Of a stretch of 64,000 nt of DNA, positions 33,499-45,710 are shown in pieces. The notes beneath the pieces are model-generated. The model saw only the letters and a program-made list of their open reading frames with translations. It ran no database searches and was not told the origin of the DNA. A program made the position numbers and the translations under genes. Positions within the stretch are counted from its first letter, which is position 1. Each line of letters opens with the position of its first letter. Origin of the DNA: Rhizopus arrhizus (taxonomy: Eukaryota; Mucoromycota; Mucoromycetes; Mucorales; Rhizopodaceae); contig JAKZZE010000012.1 in NCBI GenBank assembly GCA_024220505.1, positions 744,001-808,000 on the forward strand, given 5' to 3'.

Positions 33499-35334
33499 TT
33501 ACGTGCCACCAATAATTTCCTTTTTTATACAACAATGCTTTTGACAATTTCGATATTGGTTCATGTTACAGCAACTATGGTGATTTCTTTCAAACAGTGG
33601 TTTTTGTTTACAGAAGTCATGACGAGCTTTTTTATAATGGTGAGTATGTTGATGAAGCTTACAACTCTTTTTGTTGTTTTTATAGTGGTGATGGTGGCAA
33701 CATGAGATGATGATAGAGAATTCATTGCATTTGCACCAATTACTCTGAATTTTAATTGATTTTTCGCGGCAGTCTTTCTTTGCTAATTTATCCACCAATA
33801 CATCATCATTTCCAAGAGCATTCATTTTATTATCAAGCAAATGAAGATCATTAGGGGTTGAGTTGCATTTTTCCTTGTGAATTTTTCGCATAAAGCTAAT
33901 TTCATAATCTTCTGAGGTATTTTTTATGCATTTTGTGTTGCCAATACTTGTGAGGTTTTCAATTTTACAGGTCTGGTTTTCATCTCTAGAACTATGTGTG
34001 CACGATGAGCTAGTGAGTTTACAAACTTTTTTTTTTGAATGAGTTGTTTTTGGTTTGAGGCTTTTTTCATCACCGTTGTGGGAGGATTGCTGGTTCATGA
34101 GAGCGTCTATCATGTCAGGTTTAGCTACTTCCTGAGTTATGTTGCAAGAGATAGATGATATTGACTTTCGATTTTGATCTTCAACAAAAGTAGAATTGGC
34201 TTGTAAAATGTTTAAGGTAGTGGGTATATGTAGAATGGGCCTGTAAAGTATAGGGTTATGCGACAGAGGATATTGGTACTGAGAATAGTGCATGTTCCTG
34301 GATTGAGGTAGGTTCATTGGGGTAGAAATTAATTGATTTGGCGTAAGGGAGGTTATGCTTATTGAGGCATGGGGATGATAAAGGGATTGAGTAGGAAGTA
34401 TATGTGCAGATGAAATTGGTAGGGTACATGAAGATTGATTAGACTGAACTGTAGAGTCTTGATAAGGAAGCATTAGAGCTGATGAATTATTGTGATATGT
34501 ATGGTTTAATGATAATTGTTGAGGTATTATTAAAGTGTTCGTCCAGCGGGAAGAGTAAGCATTACTGTCAACAAGTTCATTATGATTTGATATCCGGTAA
34601 TGTGATCTCCGACATTCCTGACGATGTCTGTCTTTCATTCGAGACATAGTGATTTCAGGAGAATCTTGAGAGGTTGATAAGGATGTTTGTGTTAATATTG
34701 ATTTTACGCTCGACCCCTGAAGTTCATTTACAAAATTCTTTCGAGAATCTGTATTTTTAAACTGTAATTCTGATTTTACTGAACCGTGTAAAGAGGAAGA
34801 TTCCTCGGTTGAAGACAAAGCCGTAATAGAAAAGACATCCATGGCTACGCTACTTGAACGTGAAGAACCTTTTATAGACGACCTTCTTGAACTGATCAAG
34901 GTAGTATCTGTTTCAATCGAATTTGTACTGCCAGTGGAAATAGTTGAATTGCTAGGAGAATTAACCGTTGCTAGTTGCTGGGAATTTTGAGTTTGTTTTG
35001 ATCTAAGGGTCAATGAATGACGGATGCTTTTATTGTTGCAAGTACTGTCGTTAGCTAGATAGTAAATTGTGATAAAAAATGTTAGAAAATTAAACATGCT
35101 TATGCGATTAGGTGTACCTTTATGAGAAGAGTGATTTTCTAAGCCTACCAATGGAAGTTCGCTGAAGATTTCACTCATCAAACTGCTTTGAGTTATTTTG
35201 GTTATTGCGCTTTCTTGCATAAAGTTGTTGCAGATTGATGAATGGTTATCATCGTCAGCTGAAGTAAGGTCACTTGGAAGCATGCTTTTTTGTTTATGTT
35301 TTTTATTTATTTTACGGAAACTGAATATGCCCAT
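33499..35334 (-). CDS. Ser-rich orphan protein with a His/Cys-rich C-terminal tail
   Basis: Modelled as two exons (35334-35118, 35054-33499) with a 63-bp intron, giving 590 residues. The intron length is a multiple of three, so an unspliced reading is also open. The chosen start gives MGIFSFRKINKKHKQKS, a Gly-2 N terminus followed by a basic patch, which could be myristoylated; an in-frame Met lies 11 codons upstream (35367). The middle is Ser/Thr/Asn-rich and disordered (many SSRRSS-like stretches, possible phosphosites). The last 90 residues are unusual: CCHHHHYKNNKKSCKLHQHT, then HHSCCNMNQYRNCQKHCC, a likely metal-binding tail. I recognise no domain. Membrane or vacuole association and metal binding are guesses. 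Confidence 0.6.
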   Translation of the reverse strand: MGIFSFRKINKKHKQKSMLPSDLTSADDDNHSSICNNFMQESAITKITQSSLMSEIFSELPLVGLENHSSHKGTPNRISMFNFLTFFITIYYLANDSTCNNKSIRHSLTLRSKQTQNSQQLATVNSPSNSTISTGSTNSIETDTTLISSRRSSIKGSSRSSSVAMDVFSITALSSTEESSSLHGSVKSELQFKNTDSRKNFVNELQGSSVKSILTQTSLSTSQDSPEITMSRMKDRHRQECRRSHYRISNHNELVDSNAYSSRWTNTLIIPQQLSLNHTYHNNSSALMLPYQDSTVQSNQSSCTLPISSAHILPTQSLYHPHASISITSLTPNQLISTPMNLPQSRNMHYSQYQYPLSHNPILYRPILHIPTTLNILQANSTFVEDQNRKSISSISCNITQEVAKPDMIDALMNQQSSHNGDEKSLKPKTTHSKKKVCKLTSSSCTHSSRDENQTCKIENLTSIGNTKCIKNTSEDYEISFMRKIHKEKCNSTPNDLHLLDNKMNALGNDDVLVDKLAKKDCREKSIKIQSNWCKCNEFSIIISCCHHHHYKNNKKSCKLHQHTHHYKKARHDFCKQKPLFERNHHSCCNMNQYRNCQKHCCIKKEIIGGT

Positions 35335-35667
35335 TGTCAATAGTAAGCAGATAGAATAAAAAGACAATAGGTCGATAAAGGATTATATCAAAAGTAAGTT
35401 TGTATTTATACATGTTTTTTTGTATAACACAAGAATAAAGGAACAAATCAAAGGGGCTTTTATAATGAAGGGAAAAAAATTAAATAATGAAATGTATTAT
35501 CCGTTCCCTTCATTCAAAGACATAAAACGTATTCTCTGAAACTATTGTGGAATAACAAAAATAAGTTTAAGGTACGTACTCTTAAATGATATGTAGTTGA
35601 TGCTATGATTTATGTCATAATTACTTGGATTTAATTATAGTTTGGCCTAAAGCAAAAAAGAAAAATT

Positions 35668-35699
<32 letters not shown>

Positions 35700-36631
35700 T
35701 AAGCTAGAGTCTATTACAATAAATGCTCCGTAAGGATTCCTATAATGACAAATATACGCTTTTGCATAATCAAGCACAATTTTGGCACGATTACAGATTA
35801 ATTAACCCTTATTTTTATGGTTTCAATAAATACTATATCCCGACTATTCTGTTTGCCACTTTTTTATTGTTACTGTTTGTTATTTGCCGTCTCCTTATAA
35901 TGATTTTTCTGATGTATTTGTAATCGCCCTCTTTTTTTTAGAAAAGGAATTGTTGTTCCTAATGTGATGCAAACCCATTTTTTCTAAAAATTAATAATGT
36001 TGATGCATGTTCCAGTAAAAAAGAAGCTTTACTCCACAAGAGATCCCAGAAATATAAACTTTAGCGTGAAACAGAGATATCCGTGCATTAATATTGATGA
36101 TGAAGATGACCTATACAAGACAAAGACTTTAATGCAACAAGTCTCTTAATAAATGTCTTAAACTAACTTCTACAACGCATTGACAACTTTCTAAATATTT
36201 ACTTGCACTTTGCTTAACAGCATTGTCAGAAAAAAAGAAAGTCAATAGGGGTTATATCTTTATAAAAAATAGTAATTAACTTTGGTATGTAAAAAAATAA
36301 TTCTGTAACAAATCCCAAAATTGTGAACAACTGAGGAGATTTAGAATACTCCATAATTACAGGAACAAGAAGTAGAATATCTGAAATTGGAACTGTACTT
36401 AGTTAATTGGCATACATTTGATAAATTTAAGCAACTGTATTCGATGCGTTCCTTCTATTTATCAATGATTTTGTTATGAGGAATACATGGATGCTTAATT
36501 GCATATTTGCTTACTATTTTCAACTATGAAGTTTCCTGCAAATGATATACGTTTTTATCTTCATTTGCAAATATTTCTTTTATCTTCTTTCTTGATTGCA
36601 TACATCATGAAAATATAAACAAGCGAATTTA
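35335..36631. other. spacer; small membrane-type ORF inside
   Basis: It contains the promoter of the minus-strand orphan gene, a 28-base A run at 35672-35699, and the 3' region of the NUDIX gene. The plus-strand ORF 35723-35923 (66 residues) ends in a hydrophobic stretch (TILFATFLLLLFVICRLLIM) that could be one membrane span. It has no recognised homologue and may be chance. Confidence 0.4.
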
Positions 36632-37153
36632 TTATGTTGATTTAAAAAGAGGCATGATGCCATTTCCATATTCAGTCGATACAAATTGCAATATTTCGTC
36701 ACGCGTCAGCCAAGCAAAGTCAACAATCTCTTTCCCGTCAGGCTGGCACTGACCTGAGATCCATTCTGCTTTTATAAACTGGACTTGAGCACCTTTGTAA
36801 TTTCTTTTTTTCTTTTGGACAAAATCACTAGGGAAATCATATTGGTATACATGGAATGGTTCCTGTTCAAGAACATTGACTTGGAGATCACTTCCACATT
36901 CTTCTGATAACTCTCTTAGTGCAGCTTCTTTTAACGTTTCTTTACGTTTTTTAAACTTGATGCCACCTTGAGGAAATTGCCAAGCGTGATCAGTACGTGG
37001 TTTTTTTACAAATAGATATAGCGTTTGATCAGGTTGTCTTGAAATGGAATGAAAATCAGATTGTTCAAATTCTTGAGATTTTATAGGATTTCTCACTACT
37101 GCAATAGCTGCTACTGGTCTATATAGGGTTTTCTCGTCGCTATTTATTGACAT
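36632..37153 (-). CDS. NUDIX-fold protein, probably mitochondrial ribosomal protein mL46
   Basis: One exon encodes 173 residues. The NUDIX helix is clear: AWQFPQGGIKFKKRKETLKE followed by AALRELSEECG. The R-E-L-S-E-E-x-G core is complete, but the gap from the Gly to the first Glu is two residues longer than the usual G-x5-E. After it come FHVYQYDFP, GAQVQFIKAEWISGQ and FAWLTRDEI, an order seen in mL46 (human MRPL46, yeast Mrpl17), where the NUDIX fold is structural. Compared with mL46 of about 280 residues the N-terminal part is short, and no strong targeting sequence is visible. An active NUDIX hydrolase remains possible. It is transcribed away from the mucin-like gene. Confidence 0.7.
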   Translation of the reverse strand: MSINSDEKTLYRPVAAIAVVRNPIKSQEFEQSDFHSISRQPDQTLYLFVKKPRTDHAWQFPQGGIKFKKRKETLKEAALRELSEECGSDLQVNVLEQEPFHVYQYDFPSDFVQKKKRNYKGAQVQFIKAEWISGQCQPDGKEIVDFAWLTRDEILQFVSTEYGNGIMPLFKST

Positions 37154-37732
37154 GCAAAAAGAAAAGAGGGAAAGTGTAAATTACAAGAAAAGCTGTCGGA
37201 ATTAGAAATTAAGCAGTTAAAAGACCTCAATTGCCAAATCCCCTTTTGTCCTCTTTTGTTTGTATTGATTAGCAAGATCAGATAATTTTTCGCTTTTATT
37301 CTTTCTAATTACGTGGTGAATGCATTGTATAAGGCCCGTGTGATTTGTATATAGTCTTATCGGGCAAAGATTAGTCACTGATGATTTTCAAAAACTTTGG
37401 GTATTTTTAAAAATAGCTTATCATGATTGTCTCACAACAGACTGCGCTGAGTCTCAAGAAAGCCTAAATCCCACCCATTTGCTGCAACCTGGAAATGTCT
37501 CCTAAGCAAAATAAAAAAAAGTAAAGAGTACAAAAAACAAAGCTTATTGTGTCGAGGTGACACGAACCTTTATTGTGGTATTACCTGAAAGAATACTGTG
37601 CTAATTCTCTTCTCACACTTTCACATTGTTGTCCTTTTTTTCTTTCTTTCTTCTGCCTTTTCATTTTGGTAAAAAATAACTAACTAGTCGTTTGCTCAAT
37701 TTGATCTAAGGAACTAGCAATTATAGAAAGAC
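37154..37732. promoter_or_regulatory. divergent promoter region (NUDIX gene and mucin-like gene)
   Basis: A 579-bp space between two start codons pointing away from each other, so it must contain both promoters. A pyrimidine-rich stretch near 37620-37660 precedes the plus-strand gene. No specific factor site can be named. Confidence 0.5.
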
Positions 37733-38898
37733 ATGAAAGTTCCATTACCTGCAAAATGGCTGCTGTTTACGATAGCTTTATTTCAATTATTATCTTTAAA
37801 GGTTGATTGCCAAGTTTTACCATCAATAAGAGACCCTTTATCCAGTGCTGAATCTTCTGCTGATGCAATAACAGCGACAAAAACCGCAACAACAACAACA
37901 GTTGCAGCAACTACAACTGAAGTAGCATCATCAGTTGTAACGACGACAGCAGTAACTACAACTAATCCTCCGCCAGCTTCTTCAGTTCCTACAACAACAA
38001 CTACCGTATCAACTTTGCAACCCTCTATTCCTGCTTCAAGCAGCGCTGTGCCTTCCTCAACTACTACCACTACTACTATAGCAGCTTCATCAAGTGTACA
38101 GCCTTCATCATCAAGTGTACAACCTTCGTCATCAAGTAGAATTTCAACAACAAGTTCAGCTACTTCTTCCTCCGGTTCTCTCACAAACAGCAGATCTTCT
38201 ACTACTTCTGCTGTACCATCTGCTACGCCTAGTAAAGCAAATGAACCAAGTTCCAACACAACTCCTACTATTGTTGGATCTGTTGTTGGTGGCGTAGGTA
38301 AGCTAAAAAAATTTAAAATTATTGTTGAACTTTACTAACATGGATTCTTGTAGTTGGCCTTGCACTAATTGGTGGCCTTATTGCTTTTATTAGTCGTCGC
38401 GGTGGATGCACTAAGAAAAGAGGCCGTAACAATAAGTCAGGTTTTGAAGATTATGGCTTGGGCGATTTTCCTCAGCACCGTAACCCTGCTCCTACTGTTC
38501 CTGCAATGGCTACAGCCAATAATCCTGTATCACCAACTCTTCCAAGATTAAATGAACAAGGGAACTATTATAACGATGACTACAATCATTATGGTTATCG
38601 TCAAGATGATTATGGCATGCAGCCTTCGCCTCAAGGGGGTTATTACTATCCTCAAGGACACCATCAGCAGCAAGGGTATTACGAAGATGGTGGATATTAT
38701 TATGATAATAATTCAGGAATGGCTCCTAACACTGCTTATTCTTCACCTCCACATGCGCAACAACCATACAATTCTCAAGATTATGCTATAGCTAACAATA
38801 TGGAACATTCACCCGCACATCAACAGCCACAAAATCTATATAAACCAGATGATGTTGCTTCTCCTGTTGGCACCACTGGTGGTGTACAACAAAAGTAA
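37733..38898 (+). CDS. mucin-like single-pass membrane protein (cell-wall sensor type)
   Basis: Two exons (37733-38297, 38354-38898; intron 56 bp) give 369 residues. A signal peptide (KWLLFTIALFQLLSLKVDC, about residues 8-26) is followed by about 150 residues made mostly of Thr, Ser, Ala and Pro, a likely heavily O-mannosylated stalk. A membrane span lies at the exon join (TIVGSVVGGVVGLALIGGLI, then AFISRR). The cytosolic tail starts with a basic stop-transfer patch (GGCTKKRGRNNK) and continues Tyr/Gln/Gly-rich (YYNDDYNHYGYRQDD, QGGYYYPQGHHQQQGYY). This architecture is that of fungal wall-stress sensors such as Mid2/Wsc-type proteins and related mucins, without a WSC domain. Sensor function is inferred from architecture only. 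Confidence 0.8.
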
Positions 38899-39198
38899 TA
38901 GAATACAACAAAACGAATTAAACAGGCTATTTTCATTAGTAGTGTTCTCTCCTGTTGCTTAATTAATATGTATATAGTTATTTCTTATGACTATAGCTTA
39001 ATAAAAGAAATCTTTATTATATATTAAAGAAAAAAATCATAAATATATTATTTATAAAGTGTGTTGTACTAATAAATTATATGTATATTTAGGGGGCTTT
39101 TTTTTTTCTTTCTGTTTTAAACAAAAATAAAATAATTAAATATTATATAGAAGTAAGTTGAAATGATGTAGTAGTAAAAAGACATTAGTTGATATCTA
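38899..39198. other. convergent 3' region
   Basis: Three hundred bases between two convergent genes, AT-rich with AATAAA-like signals near 38998 and 39127. Nothing coding is seen. Confidence 0.55.
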
Positions 39199-42100
39199 TT
39201 AGTTTCGTTCTTCTGAATAATCAGACTGAAATCCCATCACACTACATTGCGTCTCTTTTGCATGCTTACGGGCTTCAATAGCACGCTGTTTGTAATAGAG
39301 TGCTTCTTCGAGATTGATTTCTTGTCCAAGTAAGCCCTCTTCGTAGCATTTGCCAATATATTCTAGTGCTTCAGGATCTTCCAGCATCTCAGCATTTCTC
39401 CAATAGTTAAAAGCAGTTTGGTATTCTCCCTTTCTTTCAAAATATTTGGCCAACACGATCATAGCTTTCAGTTCACTGTCGTTGTTTTCCTCAATTAGTA
39501 TTTCGAGGCCTTTTTTTTCAGTGTCCGGGCCATGAGGATCCAACCAGTTATTAAGAAGATAAACACCAACCTTGAACTTTGCATCTTTGTTTCCTAAAGC
39601 GTTTGCCTTCACAAACCATTCGTAAGCAGTCTTTCGTAACTCGTTCGTTGGTGTTAGACCTGATAATTCAATATTTGTTTCTTCCAAACAGCCAAGCGCA
39701 TATTCAGCAGCACCATTACCTTTTCCAAGAGAAAACGCCATCATATACCATTGCTTAGCTTTTGAAAGGTCTTGTTTTTTGAAAATACCTTGTTCATAAA
39801 AAGACCCTATTTTGATGATGGCCATAAAATGGGCTGAGTCGTTTTGGTAGGCATGCATAAAGTAATCAAATGAGATTTCATAATTTTGATTAACCTTGAA
39901 CGTCACTTGGTTTTGAACGACACCAATAAACCCAGTATAATACAGTTCACCTAGTTGATAACTTGCATCACTACAGTTTAAAAAATCGGCCTCCTTAAGA
40001 TCATCTACCGCTTCTTCGAACATACCAGCCTTCATTTCCAACATACCAAGCTCATAAAAGGCAGGGCCATGGTTTTTATTAGCTGCCAAACGGAGATAGT
40101 CAGCGGCAATTTTAGAACTAGAAGCTACCCCTTCTTGTCGAATCGCTGTTTCCGCAGTCTTTTTAATTCTATATTTAGCATAGCAGTAGCAAGCCTCTGT
40201 ATGACCTAGATCAGCAGCTTTACGAAAATGTGCAATGGCTTTCTCTAAGGATCCTTTTGTTCTTTGGAATTCATAGTACTGAGCAAGCTTGAACATTGCA
40301 TCCTTATTATTGTGTGCAGCATTGTACAGGGTAGGAAACAAGTCTGCAGCATTATTTGATCCATTCTTTTGTGAGATTTCTGCTAGCTTTTCGTACATTT
40401 CGTTGCTTTTCAGAAACGCACATGCTTTGTTGTAATACTCAGCAGCTGCAGCATCATCTATTGGAGCCCCATGACCAAATTCAAAGCATTGTCCTAAGCG
40501 AAACTGACCGTAACTCAGGATCATTCGTGCATTATAGTCAAGGGAATGATCTGTTTCAAAAGGCGCCATTAAATCCGATAGACGGCTGATGGCTTGAGAG
40601 GTTCGATTGGTAGGCGGCTTCATTTTATAGTAAAACAGTAAAATTTGGCCCAAAGGTTCATCAGGAATCTCATGTAGCCAATCAACTGCTTGACGCTCCA
40701 TATCAAACAAGCTATAAGTAACAGCAGCTGCTAGCTTCATCTGTAAAAATTCTTTGGGGTAGTCTTCTGCAGGATTCTTCATCTTTTGAGGACGCAAACT
40801 GACCATTGTTTCTACCAGTCTGCCTTGAAAATCAATAGGGGTCTTTTTGCTATCTGCTACATCAGAGAAGCAAGCCTCAGCAAGATCTTCTTGGCCTTCA
40901 TTAATAGCATAGAAATAGCCCAATTCAAGACGAGCTAAAATGTTACCAAGTTTGGATGACTCTAAAAGACAGATCTTTGCCTTGTCTCTGTTGTTTGGCA
41001 AGCTGTAGTCGTGTAAAAATAGCAGACCTAGAAGATAGAAAAGCTTGTTGAATAAAACATGAATAGATTATTTTTTCAACTTCTACCTCTATAATACAGT
41101 GTTTCCGCTAATGCTTCTTGAGCTTGCTTATTATTACCGAGCTTTTTCAGTAAAACATCCAAAACATCTAACTGGGCTTTCAACTTGCTATCTTGGTAAG
41201 AATCATAATGATCCTTAATCAGTTTTAACCGAATGCTGACCTCCAGTATAGTATCAGGTGTATTATCAGATGCTTGCCCATGATTTGTTCGATATGACAG
41301 TGCTTTTTCATAAAGTGAAATAGCCACAGACTTGTCACAACCTACGCAAATTTCTTCTTCGTGACATTTGGCTAATCATAATGTAATATGTTAGTCATTT
41401 TTAAAAGATACACGTTATTGGATGTGTGATACATCACCTAATAGAATGTAGGGCCAAAAAAGGTTCTTTCCATTGTACTTCACCATCGATTGAAGGTAGG
41501 AAAATATTAAACTCTTACTTCTTGCTTTTCCCTGTTTTTCTAATATTATCAATTTTGCAGATTCGAGACGTGATTCCCAACCAGATGTTGTATTTAAATC
41601 ATTAAATTTTGCTACCTCCAAGTATTTTTTCAATGAAAGTTGTTTTTTATTGCACACGTTCAAGAACTTTGCCAGGGAAAGACTCATTCTAGAATAAAAA
41701 GGGATGGCCGTTGAGTGATTACCGTTGTATGTAGGTGTATCGTTAATCTGCTTACCTCTCAGGTACGGAACCTTCCGCCTTTTCAAAGATATCTATTGTT
41801 TTTGCAATGTCTTCCTCTGTCATTTTTGGGAGCTGCTTACAAATATATCGACCTGACATATGATCACCAAGTTCCAGAGCTTTCCAGAGACAACGTAATG
41901 CAAATCGAGAATTGATATCCTTATTGCTGGATTCATTTTTAGATTTTTGGTAGATACCCCATAGTTCCCGATGATTATCTTTACCAAGCTTTCGCAAGAT
42001 AGGTACATAGGTAGAAGAAAGGTCAATATCCTTATTCACAACTAGGCCAAGCATACGATAGGCTGCTGGATTATTGTTGGATGCTGCACGACTGAGCTCA

Positions 42101-44445
42101 CTGTACACTTGAATCACATTGATATAATTGCTCTTGCTGTAATCTTTGAAAAGATAGTCAGCCAAATAAATTACAGCTTCTGTATCGTTATGTCTGGCTG
42201 CCAAGATAAAATATTCAAAGGCTCTGTCCAAGTTTTGAGCTACAGGTGCAGTTCCGTGAAAGTAAGAGATACCTACTTGTGTTTGAGCCTTTGCACAGCC
42301 CAAATTAGCAGCTTTCAAGAAAAATTGGAATGCGTCCTGCTTTTGATAGCCTGAATTTCCGCTATACCCTTCATGAAGCATACGACCAACACAATAAAGA
42401 CACCTCTCGTGGTTTTTTGTTGCACCCTTTAAAAAATAATGAAACGCCTTGTTTTGGTCCTTGGGTAAAATAGTTGATCCATCTGTACCCTTAACACCTT
42501 CTAAATAAGCCCAAGCAAGCCAGTAGTAAGCACCAACATAATTTCGCTTGTTTGACAGTTCTTGTAGAAGAAAAACAGCCCCACGAGGGTCTTTTTTGGC
42601 GCCTCCAATGCCATTAAAATTCCAAACCGCAATACGGACAGCAGCTTCACACTTGATTGATTGGATGTCCCAATGTTCTTCATGGTTTAGTTCGCATTTG
42701 AAATCGATTACTGAGAGAAATTCTTGATAAGCACGCTTTTGATTAATGTTCATCCATAACAAACCACAAGATAGCCTTGCAGCAATGCTGTTTTCTTTAC
42801 AACGCTCATATATCTTGAGTGCAGCTTCACGGTTAACTTGGCAACCAACACCAAAGGTGTACATGTAAGCAAGAATGATTAAAGCAGCTCTGTCTCCAAG
42901 CCTTGAGGCTTCTTCGATGTACATAAAGGCATCCAAAGGATTCTTTGACACACCAATGCCCAATAGACAAAAAATACCAAGCTTTCTTAACGCCACAGGA
43001 GACTTAGTTTGGACTCCACTCTCGTCATTATGCATCGACATTACAGATTTAGCCATGTGGATATGAGCAAGGTCCAAATGACCAGCCTTAAGGTAGATGC
43101 AACTCATGATATAGTTTGAATAGTGATATACAGGATGAGTAGGAGGCAAATCAACCAGGTTACAATATTTCACTGCGTTCTGAGATTGATCTTGTTGATC
43201 GTAGTACATTGCTAATGTAAGGGAAGCATATGAATAACCCTAAAAAGGAAAAAAATGCATGAGTACTAAGTCTAAAGCCACGCTTTCCCACCCGCTTTTA
43301 GATATCTTTTTGGGGAAGTGTACGGGGGTAAAAAGAAAAAGGGGCGAAAAATAATTGTTTTGTCATACCTCATCAGAAGCTTCGGTTAATGCATGAATGG
43401 CATCTTCTAACTTGAATCCAGACACATTGTGACGCAAAACGATACGACCAAAAGCCATTTTACCTTCCAATACACCGGCCTTACAAGCAGCATAATAAAA
43501 TTGACATGCTTCCTTGATCTTACCACGCTCCTCCGCATAAACACCTAAAGTATAAATTGCAAGGGGATTCCCATTTTCTTGTGATCGTAGTAGATACATT
43601 AAAGCATCTTGTTGGTGATGATTATAAGCGTCGTCTTCTTCAGTATAATCTGCCTCATACAACATTCTACCGGCACGATATTGAGATAAAGCAACGATCT
43701 TTTTTGTTAAATCATCTAGCTGTTGATAGACCTCACCACCTTCGATAGCAATTGTTTCAAGAAGGCGAAATGCATGTGCTGGACTGTAGCCTTTATTTTG
43801 TGGAGAAAGGTAGTAAAGAGCTTGGGTATACATATTACAAAAGTAACGCTCACTACCTGGTCTGACTGCGGTTAGATGGCTGCCAGTAGTGGCTTTTGAT
43901 GCTGTGTTACTAGAGTTGTTATTCTGTGGGGAATTAATGTCCACAACTTGGTATTGTTCAACTTCAGATTGTATAGAATTTCGGTTGCTTGATAACTGCG
44001 CACGTACTGCTATCTTGGGACTTGATGATGAAAAGTTTGTAATTTCTGTCATGGAATCTGATGAAATGCGGGAAAATAATGCTTCTTCTAGTGATATATT
44101 GGTAGAAGAGGCTATGGAGGACACAGTCTGGTACTCGTCATGTTCTTCGTGCTTTGAATATTGATTTGCCTTATTTAAATATTCGTCTAGTTGTGGATGG
44201 TCACCCTGAATTCTAATAAATCTGCTCATATCAGGTTCATCTCCTTCTTCATTGGTATCAAAAAATAAAGGCTCTTTACTCATTGGTTGAATCTCTGTAT
44301 GCTCTTTCCGTGATGATTCAATTGTTTTGATCTGTGTAAATGAACTTGCTTCAACTGTTTGCTCTTGTTGTATTGGTTTTGCTTGTTGCTTTTTTGGCTT
44401 TGATGAGAATAAGCCCATCATACGTGAAAGTATGCTTTTAGGCAT
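39199..44445 (-). CDS. giant Sel1-repeat (TPR-like) protein
   Basis: Five exons (44445-43369, 43239-41756, 41688-41438, 41371-41087, 41027-39199) give 1,641 residues; introns are 129, 67, 66 and 59 bp and all frames join. Residues 1-170 are polar and disordered. From about 200 to the end the protein is a chain of Sel1-like repeats: A-x-x-x-L-G-x-x-Y-x-x-G-x-G-x-x patterns such as AALIILAYMYTFGVGC, AKAQTQVGISYFHGTAPVAQ, RLGQCFEFGHGAPIDDAAAA and ALEYIGKCYEEGLLGQEI. Sel1 repeats form superhelical scaffolds for protein binding (e.g. Hrd3, Chs4/Skt5). No signal peptide, membrane span or prenylation CaaX box is seen, so it is neither Hrd3 nor a typical Chs4. Partners are unknown. The length is exceptional for this class. 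Confidence 0.88.
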
Positions 44446-45255
44446 TTTATATTTAAGTTAATATATTGATATATGAAAAAAAAAAAAAGAAAGAAAGAAA
44501 GAAAGAGAGAAATAAAGGCGGATTTATATATGCCATCATATCAATAGCATTGTGCTCTAATTTGGCGGATGGTAATTTTGTTATACATCAGTCACCTGAT
44601 GAAGCTGTTTTGAAACGCAGAGCTATCTTCTGATGAAATTTGCTTGGTAATGTAAGTGATGATATGACCAAAGAAGCTTCCTTTTATATGAATAAAGTAC
44701 CTTATAATTTGATATGCTGCATTACTCTTGTCACTGTTGCAACTCAGATTGAAGGAAATGCAAAGCTAAATGTTTTGTCTAACTTTTTTTTTAAGTGTAT
44801 ATTTTTAGAAACGAAGCAATATTTCTCTTTCTCTTGACTCTTCTCATTTGACATAAAGGTACATGCTATTCAAGTTGAAAAGACAGATTTAATAAAAAAA
44901 AGCTGTTATTTATGCTGTGCAATAGTGATTTTCAATGTTTATAACACAGGCTATCATACATATCTATGTAACCATTCAATATGTCTCTTCTGTTGAATGT
45001 TTATGGTGATACATTCTCAATCATATCTTTATACAAATATAAACAGTTTAAAAGAACTGCTGAACTGAAAATAGATCATTGGTGGACTCATATGATATTT
45101 AAAAGTTGTCTCGAACGAAAAATCATGTTGTACAATCACCGAAATTAGTGTGTGGGCCTTTGAAACTGTACGTAGTGAGCTGTGTTGTATGCCTTGGAGT
45201 AACAAGAAGACTTCCTAATTTATGCAATACAGTGAATACACAAGTGTGTGTGTGT

Positions 45256-45292
<37 letters not shown>

Positions 45293-45540
45293 ACGCATAT
45301 CTTTTCTTTTTCGTTTTTATTAACCATTCAATATAATGATTATGGGCATCTAAAGCGAACAGGATGATAGGTTTGCTCTATATTCTTATCTTATTCATCT
45401 ATTTACCTTCAAGTAATATATTGGCTAATTTCTCATGAAACAAACTTTTCTGCAGCTTGGGCAACGTAAATGAATTTTCTGTAAAAATATTTTATGTTCA
45501 TCTTAGTTAATTTAAAGTGATTAAACAAGGGCGTAAAATA

Positions 45541-45710
45541 GGTCATGGAAAATGCCCCCTTTTTTGAGTTTTAACCGGGTGCATTCGTCCAATGATACCA
45601 CCTGCTCTATTCTGCTCAGATCCTAGAAGAAGAGTCATTTACAAGAAGCTGGCGTTTTTTTGGACTCATTTGTTGGTACTTTGTCTAGAAATACGATTAT
45701 TAATGATCAC
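45541..45710 (+). pseudogene. short unclassified protein-like relic
   Basis: One frame reads WKMPPFLSFNRVHSSNDTTC, a stop, then KKSHLQEAGVFLDSFVGTLS and RNTIINDH before a TGA. Composition is protein-like and the frame has only one internal stop. The family is not recognised; proximity to the TnpB-like relic suggests mobile DNA. Confidence 0.3.

Noticed and set aside
37783..38259. 158-codon antisense ORF over the mucin-like gene
   Set aside because: It is the shadow of Thr/Ser-rich codon repeats, giving Val/Glu-rich antisense sequence without signal or domain.
44590..44660. Hammerhead-ribozyme-like core (CTGATGA ... GAAAC)
   Set aside because: The bases between the two core parts cannot form stem II and the flanks do not pair as stems I and III; CATCAG/CTGATG simply makes a small hairpin.
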